Assembly (NCBI GenBank): GCA_046329575.1 | Contig: JAXLUJ010000003.1 | Location: 295,118 to 359,117 of the forward strand | Origin: UBA1941 sp046329575 | Lineage (GTDB): Bacteria > Bacteroidota > Bacteroidia > Chitinophagales > LD1 | Direction: 5' to 3' | DNA: 64,000 nt | In this document: positions 44,465-53,701 of the stretch, one piece after another | Position numbering within the stretch: position 1 is the first letter of the stretch | How the letters are laid out: each line of letters begins with the position of its first letter | Translations under genes and position numbers: made by a program | The notes under the pieces: model-generated | Told to the model about the DNA's origin: nothing | The model's database searches: none | What the model saw: the letters and a program-made list of their open reading frames with translations, nothing else

Positions 44465-45358
44465 ATGTTTTGCAAAGAAAAGAAAACCCGCTTATTGCCT
44501 TTTGCTTTTATATGGTTGCTGCTCACCCAACCGCTACAGGCCCAATACCAATCGCTGCTGTGGCAAATCAGCGGCCCCGGAATCAAGCAACCTTCATTTT
44601 TGTATGGAACCATGCACACTGCCGATTCGCGAGTGTTTCACTTTTCAAAAGCAGTAGAACCTGCTTTTAAAAACAGTAAGGCCTTTGCCATGGAATTGGA
44701 TCCTTCCTCACAACTGGCAGCCGATGTAATTGTAAAGTTAATGATGGACGAAAAACACTCGTTGCATCAACTGCTTGCCGATTCTGATTATCACTTTTTG
44801 GATTCGCTGATGTTGAAGAAATCGGGCATGGGTTTGGCGATGTATGATAAGATGTCGCCTATTGTGATTACAGCTTTGCTTGAACAAATTGCCATGAGTG
44901 CCGATGAAGGTGAACGCGTTTCGGAAGAACGCGATTTTCTGGATATGTACTTCTACCGAAGGGCAAAAAAAATGCGCAAAAAAATTATTGGAATCGAAGA
45001 AGTTCAAGACCAATTAAAGGCCTTAAATAGTTTAACCTATGAAGAACAGGCGCTGCTGCTTCACGAAGAACTAGATCAGGCCAGAAAAGATAAAAAAGAA
45101 GGCGCCAATGTTCTGGAATTGTATGTAGCACAAGATCTTGACGGCTTACTGCGCGAAAGTGATGAAATGAAGATGCCGCCTAAGTTCTACTATGCCATGA
45201 TTACCGCCAGAAATGCACACATGGCTGAACGCATGGCTGTTTTGGTATTGGAAAAACCAACATTCATAGCCGTAGGCGCTTTGCATTTGCCCGGCGAAGA
45301 AGGCGTGATTAACCTGCTGCGGAAAAAAGGGTTTGCTGTAAATCCGGTAAAACCGTAG
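44465..45358 (+). CDS. TraB/GumN-family protein
   Basis: 297 residues. A signal peptide (LLPFAFIWLLLTQPLQAQ) precedes the family motifs SFLYGTMHTADSRVF and FIAVGALHLPGEEGV with the conserved Gly and His residues. This is the Tiki/TraB-like fold that contains putative metallohydrolases. It is likely periplasmic with substrate unknown. Confidence 0.88.
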   Translation: MFCKEKKTRLLPFAFIWLLLTQPLQAQYQSLLWQISGPGIKQPSFLYGTMHTADSRVFHFSKAVEPAFKNSKAFAMELDPSSQLAADVIVKLMMDEKHSLHQLLADSDYHFLDSLMLKKSGMGLAMYDKMSPIVITALLEQIAMSADEGERVSEERDFLDMYFYRRAKKMRKKIIGIEEVQDQLKALNSLTYEEQALLLHEELDQARKDKKEGANVLELYVAQDLDGLLRESDEMKMPPKFYYAMITARNAHMAERMAVLVLEKPTFIAVGALHLPGEEGVINLLRKKGFAVNPVKP

Positions 45359-45370
45359 CAGCGCGAAAAA

Positions 45371-45853
45371 TTACTGCGCCAGATAGAAAACTTCATCGCC
45401 TCGCGACAACTTCATGTTGCCGCTGGAATGTTCTTCAATTTTGTAAGAATTCGTTCCATTTACCGAATCGCGGGTTTGAAGGAACTTATTGCTATTGATC
45501 AGATACCAATCGCCCTTGATGGCAGCATTTACAAATTTAGGTGTTACCACCTTCACCGTATCATAATGATAGATGGTATCATTGTTCACATCTACCGAAT
45601 CAAAAATAGCGTGAATATTCAGCGCCGTGTCAATTTTCCGGTACTGCCAGGTTTGCTGAAAATCGTGAGGCGCATTGAACACCCATTTGAATAAACGGAA
45701 AGTAGTATCGAAATACTGCGTGCGGTCTTTTGAATCCACTACATACTTCTGCACATGCCAAGTGCCTTCTACATCGCTCAAAAGTTCTTTTTCGGAACAG
45801 GCAGCCAGCAAAAGCAATCCGGCAAGGGTGCCAAGCAACATTGTCTTTTTCAT
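45371..45853 (-). CDS. Lipocalin-like lipoprotein
   Basis: 160 residues with the lipobox LLLLAACSEK (Cys about 19) and a beta-rich body containing VEGTWHVQKYVVDS, the opening strand of lipocalin-like Bacteroidota lipoproteins. It has a paralogue 19 bp upstream in the same direction (the 45872-46252 gene). The ligand is unknown. Confidence 0.75.
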   Translation of the reverse strand: MKKTMLLGTLAGLLLLAACSEKELLSDVEGTWHVQKYVVDSKDRTQYFDTTFRLFKWVFNAPHDFQQTWQYRKIDTALNIHAIFDSVDVNNDTIYHYDTVKVVTPKFVNAAIKGDWYLINSNKFLQTRDSVNGTNSYKIEEHSSGNMKLSRGDEVFYLAQ

Positions 45854-45871
45854 TACTTCTTTATTTAGAAA

Positions 45872-46252
45872 TTATTGGGTTTTGCGCATGTAGCGGCTTT
45901 CGCCATCCTTGCGCAGTTCCACATGATTGCCTTCCAGATTATAAATGGTGTAAACGCGCTCTTTTCCGGCAGTGTCCTTCAACGCCAGTGTTTCCAGATT
46001 GTTGCGAAACTCCCAGGTGCCTGAAGCATATACGGTATCTGTTCCAAACACATTCTTTTCCATGTAATTATTTCCGGAATACGTGATCCGGTAATTTTTG
46101 ATAGAATCGGTAAGAAAGGCCGTTTCGTCGATATTGTAGCGGATCAATTTATAGATGTACCACTCGCCCTGAATATTGTCGTTTAGTTTTTTCGAATCGC
46201 TGCATCCGGCTAAAACTGCCAGCGCTGCAATCACGGCCAATGCCTTCTTCAT
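45872..46252 (-). CDS. Lipocalin-like lipoprotein, paralogue
   Basis: 126 residues with the lipobox AVLAGCSDS (Cys about 17) and IQGEWYIYKLIRYNI, parallel to VEGTWHVQKYVVDS of the downstream gene. An ATG at 46252 gives a standard signal peptide. An upstream ATG (46297) would add 15 charged residues. Likely tandem duplication. Confidence 0.7.
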   Translation of the reverse strand: MKKALAVIAALAVLAGCSDSKKLNDNIQGEWYIYKLIRYNIDETAFLTDSIKNYRITYSGNNYMEKNVFGTDTVYASGTWEFRNNLETLALKDTAGKERVYTIYNLEGNHVELRKDGESRYMRKTQ

Positions 46253-46354
46253 GCGTGCTTCAATTTTTTTGATTGTTGCTAAAATAGCCTTTTTCATAAG
46301 AATTTACTTCGGAACGCATCCCCCAAAACTTAAAATTCCATAGGTTTGCGCTAT

Positions 46355-46999
46355 ATGCAAAAACTTTCAGCTGCCGAAACCCGCAGTCATCTCGAAAAAG
46401 GCACCCTTTTACTGGATTTACGTCCCGCCGCCGAATTTGTTCAGGGTTTTGCGCCGCGTTCCATTTTTTTGCCTCTTGATACCAATGCAGGCGAATGGCT
46501 TAGTTTTCTCGACGAAGAACAAAAAACGGCAATACTCATCACCGAAACCGGCAAAGAAGAGGATGCTTTTAGAATGATTCGTCAAACGGGTTTGGTAGAA
46601 GTGCCTGGTGTTGCCGATATGGCCGAGGTGTTTCGCCAGGGGCAGGATCTTTTAATAGATATCGACGCGCCTGAATTGGAACTGGATTACGATTTTGACG
46701 AATTCTTTTTGATAGATGTAAGGCCGGAAGTGGCTTTCGAAGCGGCCCATCTGGAAGACGCCGAAAACCTGCCATTAGCCGAAATCAGCAGCGCCCTTCC
46801 CGATTTCGACCCGCAAATGAACATTTATTTGTACGGCGAATCGTTTGAGCAGGCTTGTTTTGCTGCTTCGCTGTTTAAGCGCGATGGTTTTCATAAAATT
46901 CGCCTATGCCGCGATGGATTTGAAGTGCTTAAAGAATCGCGCATTCCGGTTGCCAAGCCAAAAAAGAAACCGGCTTCAAACGATTTTTCCAAAAATTAA
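46355..46999 (+). CDS. Tandem rhodanese-like protein without catalytic cysteines
   Basis: 214 residues with two rhodanese folds. Domain one has LLLDLRPAAEFVQGFAPRS and domain two has FFLIDVRPEVAFEAAHLEDA. At the positions of the active cysteine loop the sequence reads LITETGKEEDA and YLYGESFEQA, so both sites lack Cys. It cannot be a normal sulfurtransferase and is more likely a binding or regulatory module. The glpD start follows 1 bp after its stop, so the genes are probably cotranscribed. Confidence 0.75.
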   Translation: MQKLSAAETRSHLEKGTLLLDLRPAAEFVQGFAPRSIFLPLDTNAGEWLSFLDEEQKTAILITETGKEEDAFRMIRQTGLVEVPGVADMAEVFRQGQDLLIDIDAPELELDYDFDEFFLIDVRPEVAFEAAHLEDAENLPLAEISSALPDFDPQMNIYLYGESFEQACFAASLFKRDGFHKIRLCRDGFEVLKESRIPVAKPKKKPASNDFSKN

Positions 47000-47000
47000 A

Positions 47001-48638
47001 ATGAAATTCTCAGCTACTTCACGTCCCGCTATAAAGCAACAACTGCAATCGGAAACTTTCGATTTGCTGGTTATTGGTGGCGGCATCACCGGCTGCGGCA
47101 TTGCGCTGGATGCAGCCCTTCGCGGGATGAAAGTTGCGCTGGTCGAAAAACAGGATTTCGCATCAGGCACCAGCAGCCGTTCCACTAAGCTGATCCACGG
47201 CGGCCTGCGTTATCTGAAACAACTGGAATTTAAATTGGTGCACGATGTAGGCAGCGAACGCGCTATTGTTTTTCGAAATGCCCGCCACCTGGTAATTCCG
47301 GAAAGGATGTTGTTGCCCATTATCACCAACGGCTCGCTGGGCAAGTACAGCAGCTCTTTAGGATTGTGGATCTATGATTTGCTGGCCGGTGTGAAAAGTG
47401 GCGAGAAAAGGCGGATGCTTTCGGCAAAACAAACTTTGCAGGAAGAGCCGTTGCTCGATTCGCAAAAACTGGTGGCAGGTGGTTTGTACTACGAATACCG
47501 CACCGATGATGCGCGGCTGGTAATAGAACTGGCAAAAAGCGCCCACCGGCAAGGTACGGCATTGCTAAATTATGCCGGAGTGGAATCGCTGTTGTATAAT
47601 GAACAGCAACAGGTTTGCGGTGCCAGGGTTAAGGATAGTATTAGCGGTAACGCTTTTGATGTACGCGCCAATCATGTGGTGAATGCCGCCGGGCCGTTCG
47701 TAGATCTGATCCGCAAGGCCGATAATTCGTTATTTGGAAAACGGCTGCAACTCACCAAGGGTGTGCATCTGGTTTTCGACCGGAAAAAATTTCCCATTAA
47801 ACAGGCATTGTACTTTGATGTGCCTGATGGCCGCATGATTTTTGCCATTCCTCGTGGTGAAGTTACTTATGTAGGAACTACCGACACCGTTTACAATCAG
47901 CGGATCGACCATCCGCGTGTATCGCTAAACGATGTAGGCTATTTGTTGAATGCCATTCGGAATATGTTCCCATCCGTTCAACTTACGGTAGATGACATTC
48001 AATCGACCTGGGCGGGATTGCGGCCATTGATTTACGAGGACGGAAAATCGCCATCGGAATTATCGCGTAAAGACGAAATATTTGAATCGCAAAGCGGATT
48101 GCTGAGCATTGCCGGAGGAAAACTAACCGGTTACCGGTTGATGGCCGAAAAGATTGTTGACCGGGTAGCAGCCAAATTACCGGCATCCAAATTGAAACCC
48201 TCTTCCACAAAAAATTTCCGGCTTACCGGAGGTGAATTTGAAAGTCAGGAAGCATTTGATGCGTTTGCCACTGAATTATTTAAAGGTAAGAATGCAACGG
48301 AATTGGTTTGGCTCAAAAAATGGTTGTACCGCTACGGAAGTGAAACGCCGCAGTTGCTGGAAAGCGCCAAAACGTTGCAGGCAGAAGGTTTCAGGGGCGA
48401 TCCATTTCTGGAGGCTGAGGTGCGATACAGCGCAGCGAATGAAATGAGCTGCTTTGCCGATGATTTTTTAATAAGAAGAAGTGGTATGGCATTTTTTGAA
48501 AAACCATTCGCCGATGCTGCACTTAATCAGATCCACCAAAGTTTTTCTGCTCAGCAATTATGGAGTAATGAGGAGCAACAGCACGAGTTGGAACGAGTGC
48601 AACAACTGCTGCGCGAATTGGTATCGTTCGAAAGTTGA
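47001..48638 (+). CDS. glpD: Aerobic glycerol-3-phosphate dehydrogenase
   Basis: Oxidises glycerol-3-phosphate to dihydroxyacetone phosphate at the membrane and passes electrons to quinone. The 545-residue flavoprotein has the FAD motif VIGGGITGCGIALDAALRG (about 24-42), the family signature SGTSSRSTKLIHGGLRYL, and NAAGPFVD. The ATG at 47001 is chosen because the FAD motif then sits near the N-terminus. A longer frame from 46845 only overlaps the upstream gene. Confidence 0.94.
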   Translation: MKFSATSRPAIKQQLQSETFDLLVIGGGITGCGIALDAALRGMKVALVEKQDFASGTSSRSTKLIHGGLRYLKQLEFKLVHDVGSERAIVFRNARHLVIPERMLLPIITNGSLGKYSSSLGLWIYDLLAGVKSGEKRRMLSAKQTLQEEPLLDSQKLVAGGLYYEYRTDDARLVIELAKSAHRQGTALLNYAGVESLLYNEQQQVCGARVKDSISGNAFDVRANHVVNAAGPFVDLIRKADNSLFGKRLQLTKGVHLVFDRKKFPIKQALYFDVPDGRMIFAIPRGEVTYVGTTDTVYNQRIDHPRVSLNDVGYLLNAIRNMFPSVQLTVDDIQSTWAGLRPLIYEDGKSPSELSRKDEIFESQSGLLSIAGGKLTGYRLMAEKIVDRVAAKLPASKLKPSSTKNFRLTGGEFESQEAFDAFATELFKGKNATELVWLKKWLYRYGSETPQLLESAKTLQAEGFRGDPFLEAEVRYSAANEMSCFADDFLIRRSGMAFFEKPFADAALNQIHQSFSAQQLWSNEEQQHELERVQQLLRELVSFES

Positions 48639-48859
48639 TGGTAGTTAGGAAAAATGTGTTTGGCAACACCTTGGCTTTCGTTGTAATTTCAAAACTAATT
48701 TCTATGTTTGAACGGATAGGTCAGCCAGGGCAGTTACCGAAAAACAGCACCGAAAAGGTTGTAAATGAACGCCCATTCAGGCCTGTTCCACTTCAATGTT
48801 CTTAAAGCCTACGGCTGAATAAAATATAGCATTGCCCGCTACCGGAATGAAAAAATAAA

Positions 48860-49768
48860 ATGGAGCTACTTCAATACAATCAACAACCCCAGCAGGAAAT
48901 CAAAACCAATACCCGGAACATTCAATCATTTGAACGTCCAAACGAGAATATTGATTTTTCAGTAGTCAATTCGTTTGGCGAGGAATGGAAGAAGTTCCAT
49001 CAGTTCAAAGATGAAGAGATCCAAAAATTAGGTAGTGAGTATTTCGATATTGTTGGCGAAAACATTGTAAATAAGAACACTTACGGGATCGACATTGGCT
49101 GTGGCACCGGACGTTTCACCAAATATTTGGCCGATAAAATTGGCTTTATGGAAGCCATTGACCCCAGCGAAGCCATTTTTACTGCCGATAAATTGCTGGC
49201 CGGTGTTGATAATGTTCGGCTTTCCATGGCTTCAACCGACAATATTCCATTCGCCGATCAGTCGTTCGATTTTGGAATGAGCATTGGTGTTTTACACCAT
49301 ATTCCAAATACAGCAAAAGCCATTCAGGATTGTGTAAAAAAAATCAAGATCGGCGGTTACTTCTACGTGTATCTTTATTACAGTCTCGATAACCGAAGTT
49401 TCTTTTTCAAATTTCTTCTTTCCATTGTAACGGCCATTCGTTACGTGACCAGCCGTTTACCCATGGCTTTGAAAAAACTGGTGTGCGACATAATCGCCAT
49501 TTTCGTTTACATGCCACTGGTGTTACTGGGGCGGTTTTTTAAAATGATCGGACTAAGCGGCGTAGCGAACAAACTACCTTTGAGCGTTTATCAGAATTAT
49601 ACCTTCTTCATTATCCGCAACGATGCTCTCGATCGTTTTGGAACTACGCTGGAGCAACGCTTTTCACGGGTTCAGATCACCGAAATGATGCAAAATGCAG
49701 GCCTGGAAGAGGTTCGCATTTCAGATGGCGTTCCTTACTGGCATGCCATCGGCAGAAGAGTACGGTAG
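48860..49768 (+). CDS. SAM-dependent methyltransferase with hydrophobic insert
   Basis: 302 residues. The SAM motif is GIDIGCGTGRFTKYLAD (about 76-92), followed by FDFGMSIGVLHHIPNT and a late strand FYVYLYYSLD. Residues about 170-230 carry two long hydrophobic segments (LLSIVTAIRYVTS; DIIAIFVYMPLVLLG), so it may be membrane-associated and act on a lipid or quinone. The substrate is unknown. It stands alone after a 220-bp gap in which I see no gene. Confidence 0.8.
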   Translation: MELLQYNQQPQQEIKTNTRNIQSFERPNENIDFSVVNSFGEEWKKFHQFKDEEIQKLGSEYFDIVGENIVNKNTYGIDIGCGTGRFTKYLADKIGFMEAIDPSEAIFTADKLLAGVDNVRLSMASTDNIPFADQSFDFGMSIGVLHHIPNTAKAIQDCVKKIKIGGYFYVYLYYSLDNRSFFFKFLLSIVTAIRYVTSRLPMALKKLVCDIIAIFVYMPLVLLGRFFKMIGLSGVANKLPLSVYQNYTFFIIRNDALDRFGTTLEQRFSRVQITEMMQNAGLEEVRISDGVPYWHAIGRRVR

Positions 49769-49776
49769 AAATAAAT

Positions 49777-50493
49777 TTACCCGATTACCGATTCCACTTG
49801 GGGAATTTCAGAAGGAATAACTTCCTTCTTCCAAACAAATGGATAACCGATTTTGTCGTAGAACTTCTCAATGGTTTTGATACAGAAAAAAGACACCATG
49901 GGCGCTGCCATTACATCGGCGGTGTAGTGAACGTGCTGCCATACCAACATCAATGGCACCAACACTCCTGCAATGCCGATCAACCGTTTCAATACCGGTT
50001 CTTTTACCGCAAAATAAAAGATAAAGATGGTGGCGGTATGTCCTGAAAAGAAAAGATCCTTAGTAACCACATTGCCGTTCGACGATAAAAAGTAAGCTGC
50101 CAGCGGATCTAACAACAGTATCATTCCCGGTGGCGGTTGTAACGGAAGAAAATAGATCGATAAACAGCGCAACACCATCATCAGCATATAGGCCTGAAAA
50201 CCTTTCAACAGATATTGCGGATCTTCGGCCAGGTGAAATACTCCGCCAAAAACCACAGCGTATATCAAAAAGAAAATAGGTAACGAAAAATCAAAAGGTT
50301 TGAAGAACAGCATCACTTTATCAGTAATGGCGGCGCCTTCGCGCAATTCCCAGATGTTTAAACAATGAATCTGAACGGCAAAGACCGGAAACGCCAGACC
50401 CATGGTGAACGTTAGCAACAGTCTGCCTTTGCGCGATCGCCAAAGATCTGCCCAAACTCCTTTGAGTTCCGATAAGGTTGGGAATAGTTCCAC
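49777..50493 (-). CDS. PAP2-superfamily membrane phosphatase (sphingomyelin-synthase-like)
   Basis: 238 residues with six hydrophobic segments. The active-site pieces FFSGHTATIFIFYF and WQHVHYTADVMAAP carry the catalytic His residues and Asp of the PAP2_3/sphingomyelin-synthase group, while the KxxxxxxRP block is not seen. Probably acts on lipid phosphates or a phosphosphingolipid headgroup. Bacteroidota do make sphingolipids (established knowledge). Confidence 0.82.
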   Translation of the reverse strand: MELFPTLSELKGVWADLWRSRKGRLLLTFTMGLAFPVFAVQIHCLNIWELREGAAITDKVMLFFKPFDFSLPIFFLIYAVVFGGVFHLAEDPQYLLKGFQAYMLMMVLRCLSIYFLPLQPPPGMILLLDPLAAYFLSSNGNVVTKDLFFSGHTATIFIFYFAVKEPVLKRLIGIAGVLVPLMLVWQHVHYTADVMAAPMVSFFCIKTIEKFYDKIGYPFVWKKEVIPSEIPQVESVIG

Positions 50494-50555
50494 ACCGTGA
50501 ATTTATAGTTTTAAAAAAAATCGGCGCATTTGAATAGAAAAAAGAATTTCGCAGT

Positions 50556-51587
50556 ATGGAAAAACCGGCATTAACACCCGTTAGCAAACTTGGCGAGTTC
50601 GGATTGATTGAACACCTCACCCAATCGTTCCCGCTTTCACAATCTTCATCGGTAAAAGGCGTGGGCGATGATGCCGCCGTAATCGATAATAAAGCTTTCA
50701 AAACCGTAGTCACCACCGATATGTTGGTAGAAGGCGTGCATTTTGATTTGTCTTACGTGCCGTTGATGCACTTAGGCTATAAAGCTGTGGTGGTAAACCT
50801 TTCCGACATTTTCGCCATGAACGCGCAGCCCAAACAAATCACCGTATCTATGGCGCTTTCCAGCAAATTTACTGTCGAAGCCCTGGATGAACTGTACGCC
50901 GGAATACGCCACGCCTGCAATGCCTATGGGGTTGACCTGATTGGCGGTGATACCACCTCTTCAACATCCGGTTTAATCATTTCTATAACCGCCATTGGGC
51001 AGGGCAACGATGAGCAACTTACCTTCCGCAACGGCGCCAAGCCCGGCGATTTGATAGTTGTGAGTGGCGATTTGGGTGCCGCCTATCTGGGCCTTCAACT
51101 GTTGGAACGCGAAAAGCAAGTTTTTCTTGAAAACCCTGAAGCAGAGCCCGATTTCAGCGATCGCCAATATCTGGTGCGGCGTTTTCTAAAACCCGAAGCG
51201 CGCAAAGATGTAATTGCTCTTTTTGAAGAAATGAATTTAAAGCCCACTTCAATGATCGACCTCAGCGATGGCTTGTCCAGCGATTTGATGCACATCTGCA
51301 AACAATCTCAAACCGGCGCTGTAATTGAAGAAGCACAGTTGCCTATTGCTGATGAAGCCTATCATCAGGCGCTGGAGTTTAACATGGATCCTACCACCTG
51401 CATGCTGAACGGCGGTGAAGATTATGAGCTGTTGTTTACCATTCATCCCGACGATGAAACCAAAATTGCCGGAAGCGATTTGGTTACCATTATCGGACAA
51501 ATTACTAACAGCGCAGATGGTTTGGTGCTGCACACCAAAGGCGGGCACCGTCATCCGCTGAAAGCTCAGGGCTGGCGCCACTTTTAG
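50556..51587 (+). CDS. thiL: Thiamine-monophosphate kinase
   Basis: Phosphorylates thiamine monophosphate to thiamine diphosphate. The 343-residue protein has VKGVGDDAAVID (Mg/ATP site), TTDMLVEGVHFDL, VVVNLSDIFAMNA, LIGGDTTSS and the late MIDLSDGLSSDL and LNGGEDYELLF. All are standard ThiL motifs. Length is normal. It is followed 23 bp later by the GT-C-like gene. Confidence 0.94.
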   Translation: MEKPALTPVSKLGEFGLIEHLTQSFPLSQSSSVKGVGDDAAVIDNKAFKTVVTTDMLVEGVHFDLSYVPLMHLGYKAVVVNLSDIFAMNAQPKQITVSMALSSKFTVEALDELYAGIRHACNAYGVDLIGGDTTSSTSGLIISITAIGQGNDEQLTFRNGAKPGDLIVVSGDLGAAYLGLQLLEREKQVFLENPEAEPDFSDRQYLVRRFLKPEARKDVIALFEEMNLKPTSMIDLSDGLSSDLMHICKQSQTGAVIEEAQLPIADEAYHQALEFNMDPTTCMLNGGEDYELLFTIHPDDETKIAGSDLVTIIGQITNSADGLVLHTKGGHRHPLKAQGWRHF

Positions 51588-51610
51588 ACGATTCTCCAAA
51601 ACATAAAAAT

Positions 51611-53098
51611 ATGCCCCGTGTATTGCTTGCTGCGCTTTTGGCTTTGGTTTCCATTGCAGCAACAGCATGGTATCATCATCTCAACGTAAAAGCGCTAAAG
51701 CATGAGCATCCGAACTTTTTGTATGCTAACAACACCATCAAAACGCCTGATGATAATGCGTATCTCGCACCACCGTTGAATTACTACCAACGGGGCGAAT
51801 GGCGCGAATTACACCCCGGTGCATCGGCGTGGTTTCTGCGAACACCTGGTTATGGCCTTTATCGCTTGCTGTTGCTGGAATGCTTTGGGTTGAAACATGC
51901 TCCGGAAGCTGTGTTTGTTGTCCAACTTATTCTTTTTGGAATTTCTACAGCAGCCTTATTCTACATTGCCATTTTCATTGGCCTGGGGAATTTTTTATCG
52001 GCCATTACCGCGCTGATTTACGGCGCCACACCATTCGCCTGCAGCCTTGTGAATTACAACATCACTGAAAGCATCACGCCACAGTTATTAATTTTAATAA
52101 TCGCCCTAATGCTGTGGTGGAGGCTTTGCCGCAAACGGGAACTGCTGTTTTCAACTTTGTTTTTGTTAGCATTTCTGATAATCACACGACCTGTACTGGG
52201 ATTTTTGTTGCTGCCATGCGGCATTATTTTTTGGAAAGATTTTCGGAATTTCAAAGTGCTGAAAACGTCAGCAGCATTAAGTTTTACGCTGCTGCCCCTA
52301 CTGGTTTGGGAAATTCGGAACACTCGCATTGCAGGCAAATTTCCCGGCCTGCATCCCATCTATTTTGAAACCAACAACAATTTGTACCGCAGCACCCACC
52401 GCGAATGCTGGAACTTTGAAAAATTGTTTGGTAAAGACGTGACTTCTTTTCATGAAGAAACGATTTCGATGTGGAGCGGTGCAATTGGCGACACTTCTTT
52501 TTCACTGGCAAAAAAAATGGCGCTTGGCTGTCCGCAATGGCTATCCGCTTCCATAGGCGATTCCGCATTGCTACAGGCGTTTGTGCTTTACGAAAAAAGT
52601 ATGGTCATCCAGCAGTTGCGTTATCCTGCGGAAAGGTTAATGCCTGATACCATTCCTGATTATGAAAAAACTGTTGCCGAAAACTTCTTGCTATTGCAGC
52701 AACATCTGGTGAACAACCATTGGTGGCGTTGCGAAGTAACAGCGCCCATGCTGAACCTGAAGCGCATGGCTGCCCACAGCAATTTATCGCTCTACATTTT
52801 TCAGCACACTTACCGCGGCAGGTTATGGATGGAAGTAATACGAATGCTGTTTGCATGCCTGCATATAAGCGCCTTCTTATCGCTATTGCCCATACTTTTT
52901 TTTGCAGAAAAAATAGGACCAGCAGCCCGGCAGTTGCGGCCATTTGCGCTGGCTACAGCATTATACCTAATTTACCTGGCTTGGTTTTTCCGCGCGCTGG
53001 AAGAACGCTACACCCTTCCCTTTTTAGCGGTAGGATTGCTATGTTTAGGCGCGCTTTTTCATTCTGTTCGAAATAAAATTAAAAGCACATCATGGTAA
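51611..53098 (+). CDS. Polytopic membrane glycosyltransferase-like protein (GT-C)
   Basis: 495 residues with about ten hydrophobic segments. The acidic motif in the first periplasmic loop (TPDDNAYLAPPLNYYQRGEW) and the HPGASAWFLRTPGYGLYRLL segment resemble the DxD/ExD-type loop of PMT/ArnT-like GT-C enzymes that use polyprenyl-phosphate sugars. There is no other motif, so the assignment is by architecture. It overlaps the asparaginase-like gene by 7 bases. Confidence 0.65.
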   Translation: MPRVLLAALLALVSIAATAWYHHLNVKALKHEHPNFLYANNTIKTPDDNAYLAPPLNYYQRGEWRELHPGASAWFLRTPGYGLYRLLLLECFGLKHAPEAVFVVQLILFGISTAALFYIAIFIGLGNFLSAITALIYGATPFACSLVNYNITESITPQLLILIIALMLWWRLCRKRELLFSTLFLLAFLIITRPVLGFLLLPCGIIFWKDFRNFKVLKTSAALSFTLLPLLVWEIRNTRIAGKFPGLHPIYFETNNNLYRSTHRECWNFEKLFGKDVTSFHEETISMWSGAIGDTSFSLAKKMALGCPQWLSASIGDSALLQAFVLYEKSMVIQQLRYPAERLMPDTIPDYEKTVAENFLLLQQHLVNNHWWRCEVTAPMLNLKRMAAHSNLSLYIFQHTYRGRLWMEVIRMLFACLHISAFLSLLPILFFAEKIGPAARQLRPFALATALYLIYLAWFFRALEERYTLPFLAVGLLCLGALFHSVRNKIKSTSW

Positions 53099-53583
53099 AA
53101 ATACTCATCACCGGCGGCACCTTCGATAAAGAATATGATGAAATCAACGGACGTTTGTTTTTCAAAGACACCCACCTTTCAGAGCTATTGAAATTAGGCC
53201 GTTGCAATTTGGATGTTTCGCTGCGTACACTGATGATGGTTGATAGTTTGGATATGACGGCCGACGATCGCAATCTTATTTTGAATATGTGCCGCAATTG
53301 CGAAGAACAGCGCATTGTAATTACACATGGAACCGATACCATGGAAGTTACCGCCAAATTATTAGGCGAAGCCGCCTTAAATAAAACTATTGTGCTGACC
53401 GGCGCCATGATTCCTTACAAATTTGGCAGTAGCGACGGCCTCTTTAATCTGGGTACGGCATTAGCCTTTGTACAATCGCTGCCCAATGGCGTGTATGTGG
53501 CCATGAACGGCCGCTATTTCCCCTGGAATAATGTGCGCAAAAACCGCACAACGGGAAACTTTGAAATGAGAACTGAAAGATGA
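53092..53583 (+). CDS. Single-domain asparaginase-like protein
   Basis: 163 residues that align only with the N-terminal domain of L-asparaginase: ILITGGTFDKEYDE (first active-site Thr), VITHGTDTMEVTAKLL (second Thr-Asp-Lys set) and GAMIPYKFGSSDGLFNLG. Normal asparaginases are about 330 residues in two domains, so half is missing. One-domain forms exist as a recognised short family, so this may be complete. The final residues (FEMRTER) are encoded by the GAGAGATGA-type repeat, which also supplies the TGA stop. Confidence 0.75.
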   Translation: MVKILITGGTFDKEYDEINGRLFFKDTHLSELLKLGRCNLDVSLRTLMMVDSLDMTADDRNLILNMCRNCEEQRIVITHGTDTMEVTAKLLGEAALNKTIVLTGAMIPYKFGSSDGLFNLGTALAFVQSLPNGVYVAMNGRYFPWNNVRKNRTTGNFEMRTER

Positions 53584-53701
53584 GAGAAGAAAGCGTTTTT
53601 TTAAACTTTCATCTCTCCTCCTTCAGTTCTCATCTTTCATCTCTCATCTCTCATCTTTCACCTCTCATCTTTCATCTCTCATCTTTCATCTCTCATCTCT
53701 C
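53565..53701. repeat. GAGAGATGA-type repeat between two convergent genes
   Basis: On the left ATGAGAACTGAAAGATGAG lies on the plus strand, and on the right its reverse complement recurs followed by many CTCATCTTTCATCTCT units. A TTTTTTTAAA run separates the halves, so a large imperfect hairpin with T-tracts on both sides can form. The stop codons of both flanking genes lie inside it. Confidence 0.75.

Noticed and set aside
46845..47000. N-terminal 52-residue extension of glpD
   Set aside because: It overlaps the rhodanese-like gene in another frame, and the FAD motif is only correctly placed from the ATG at 47001.
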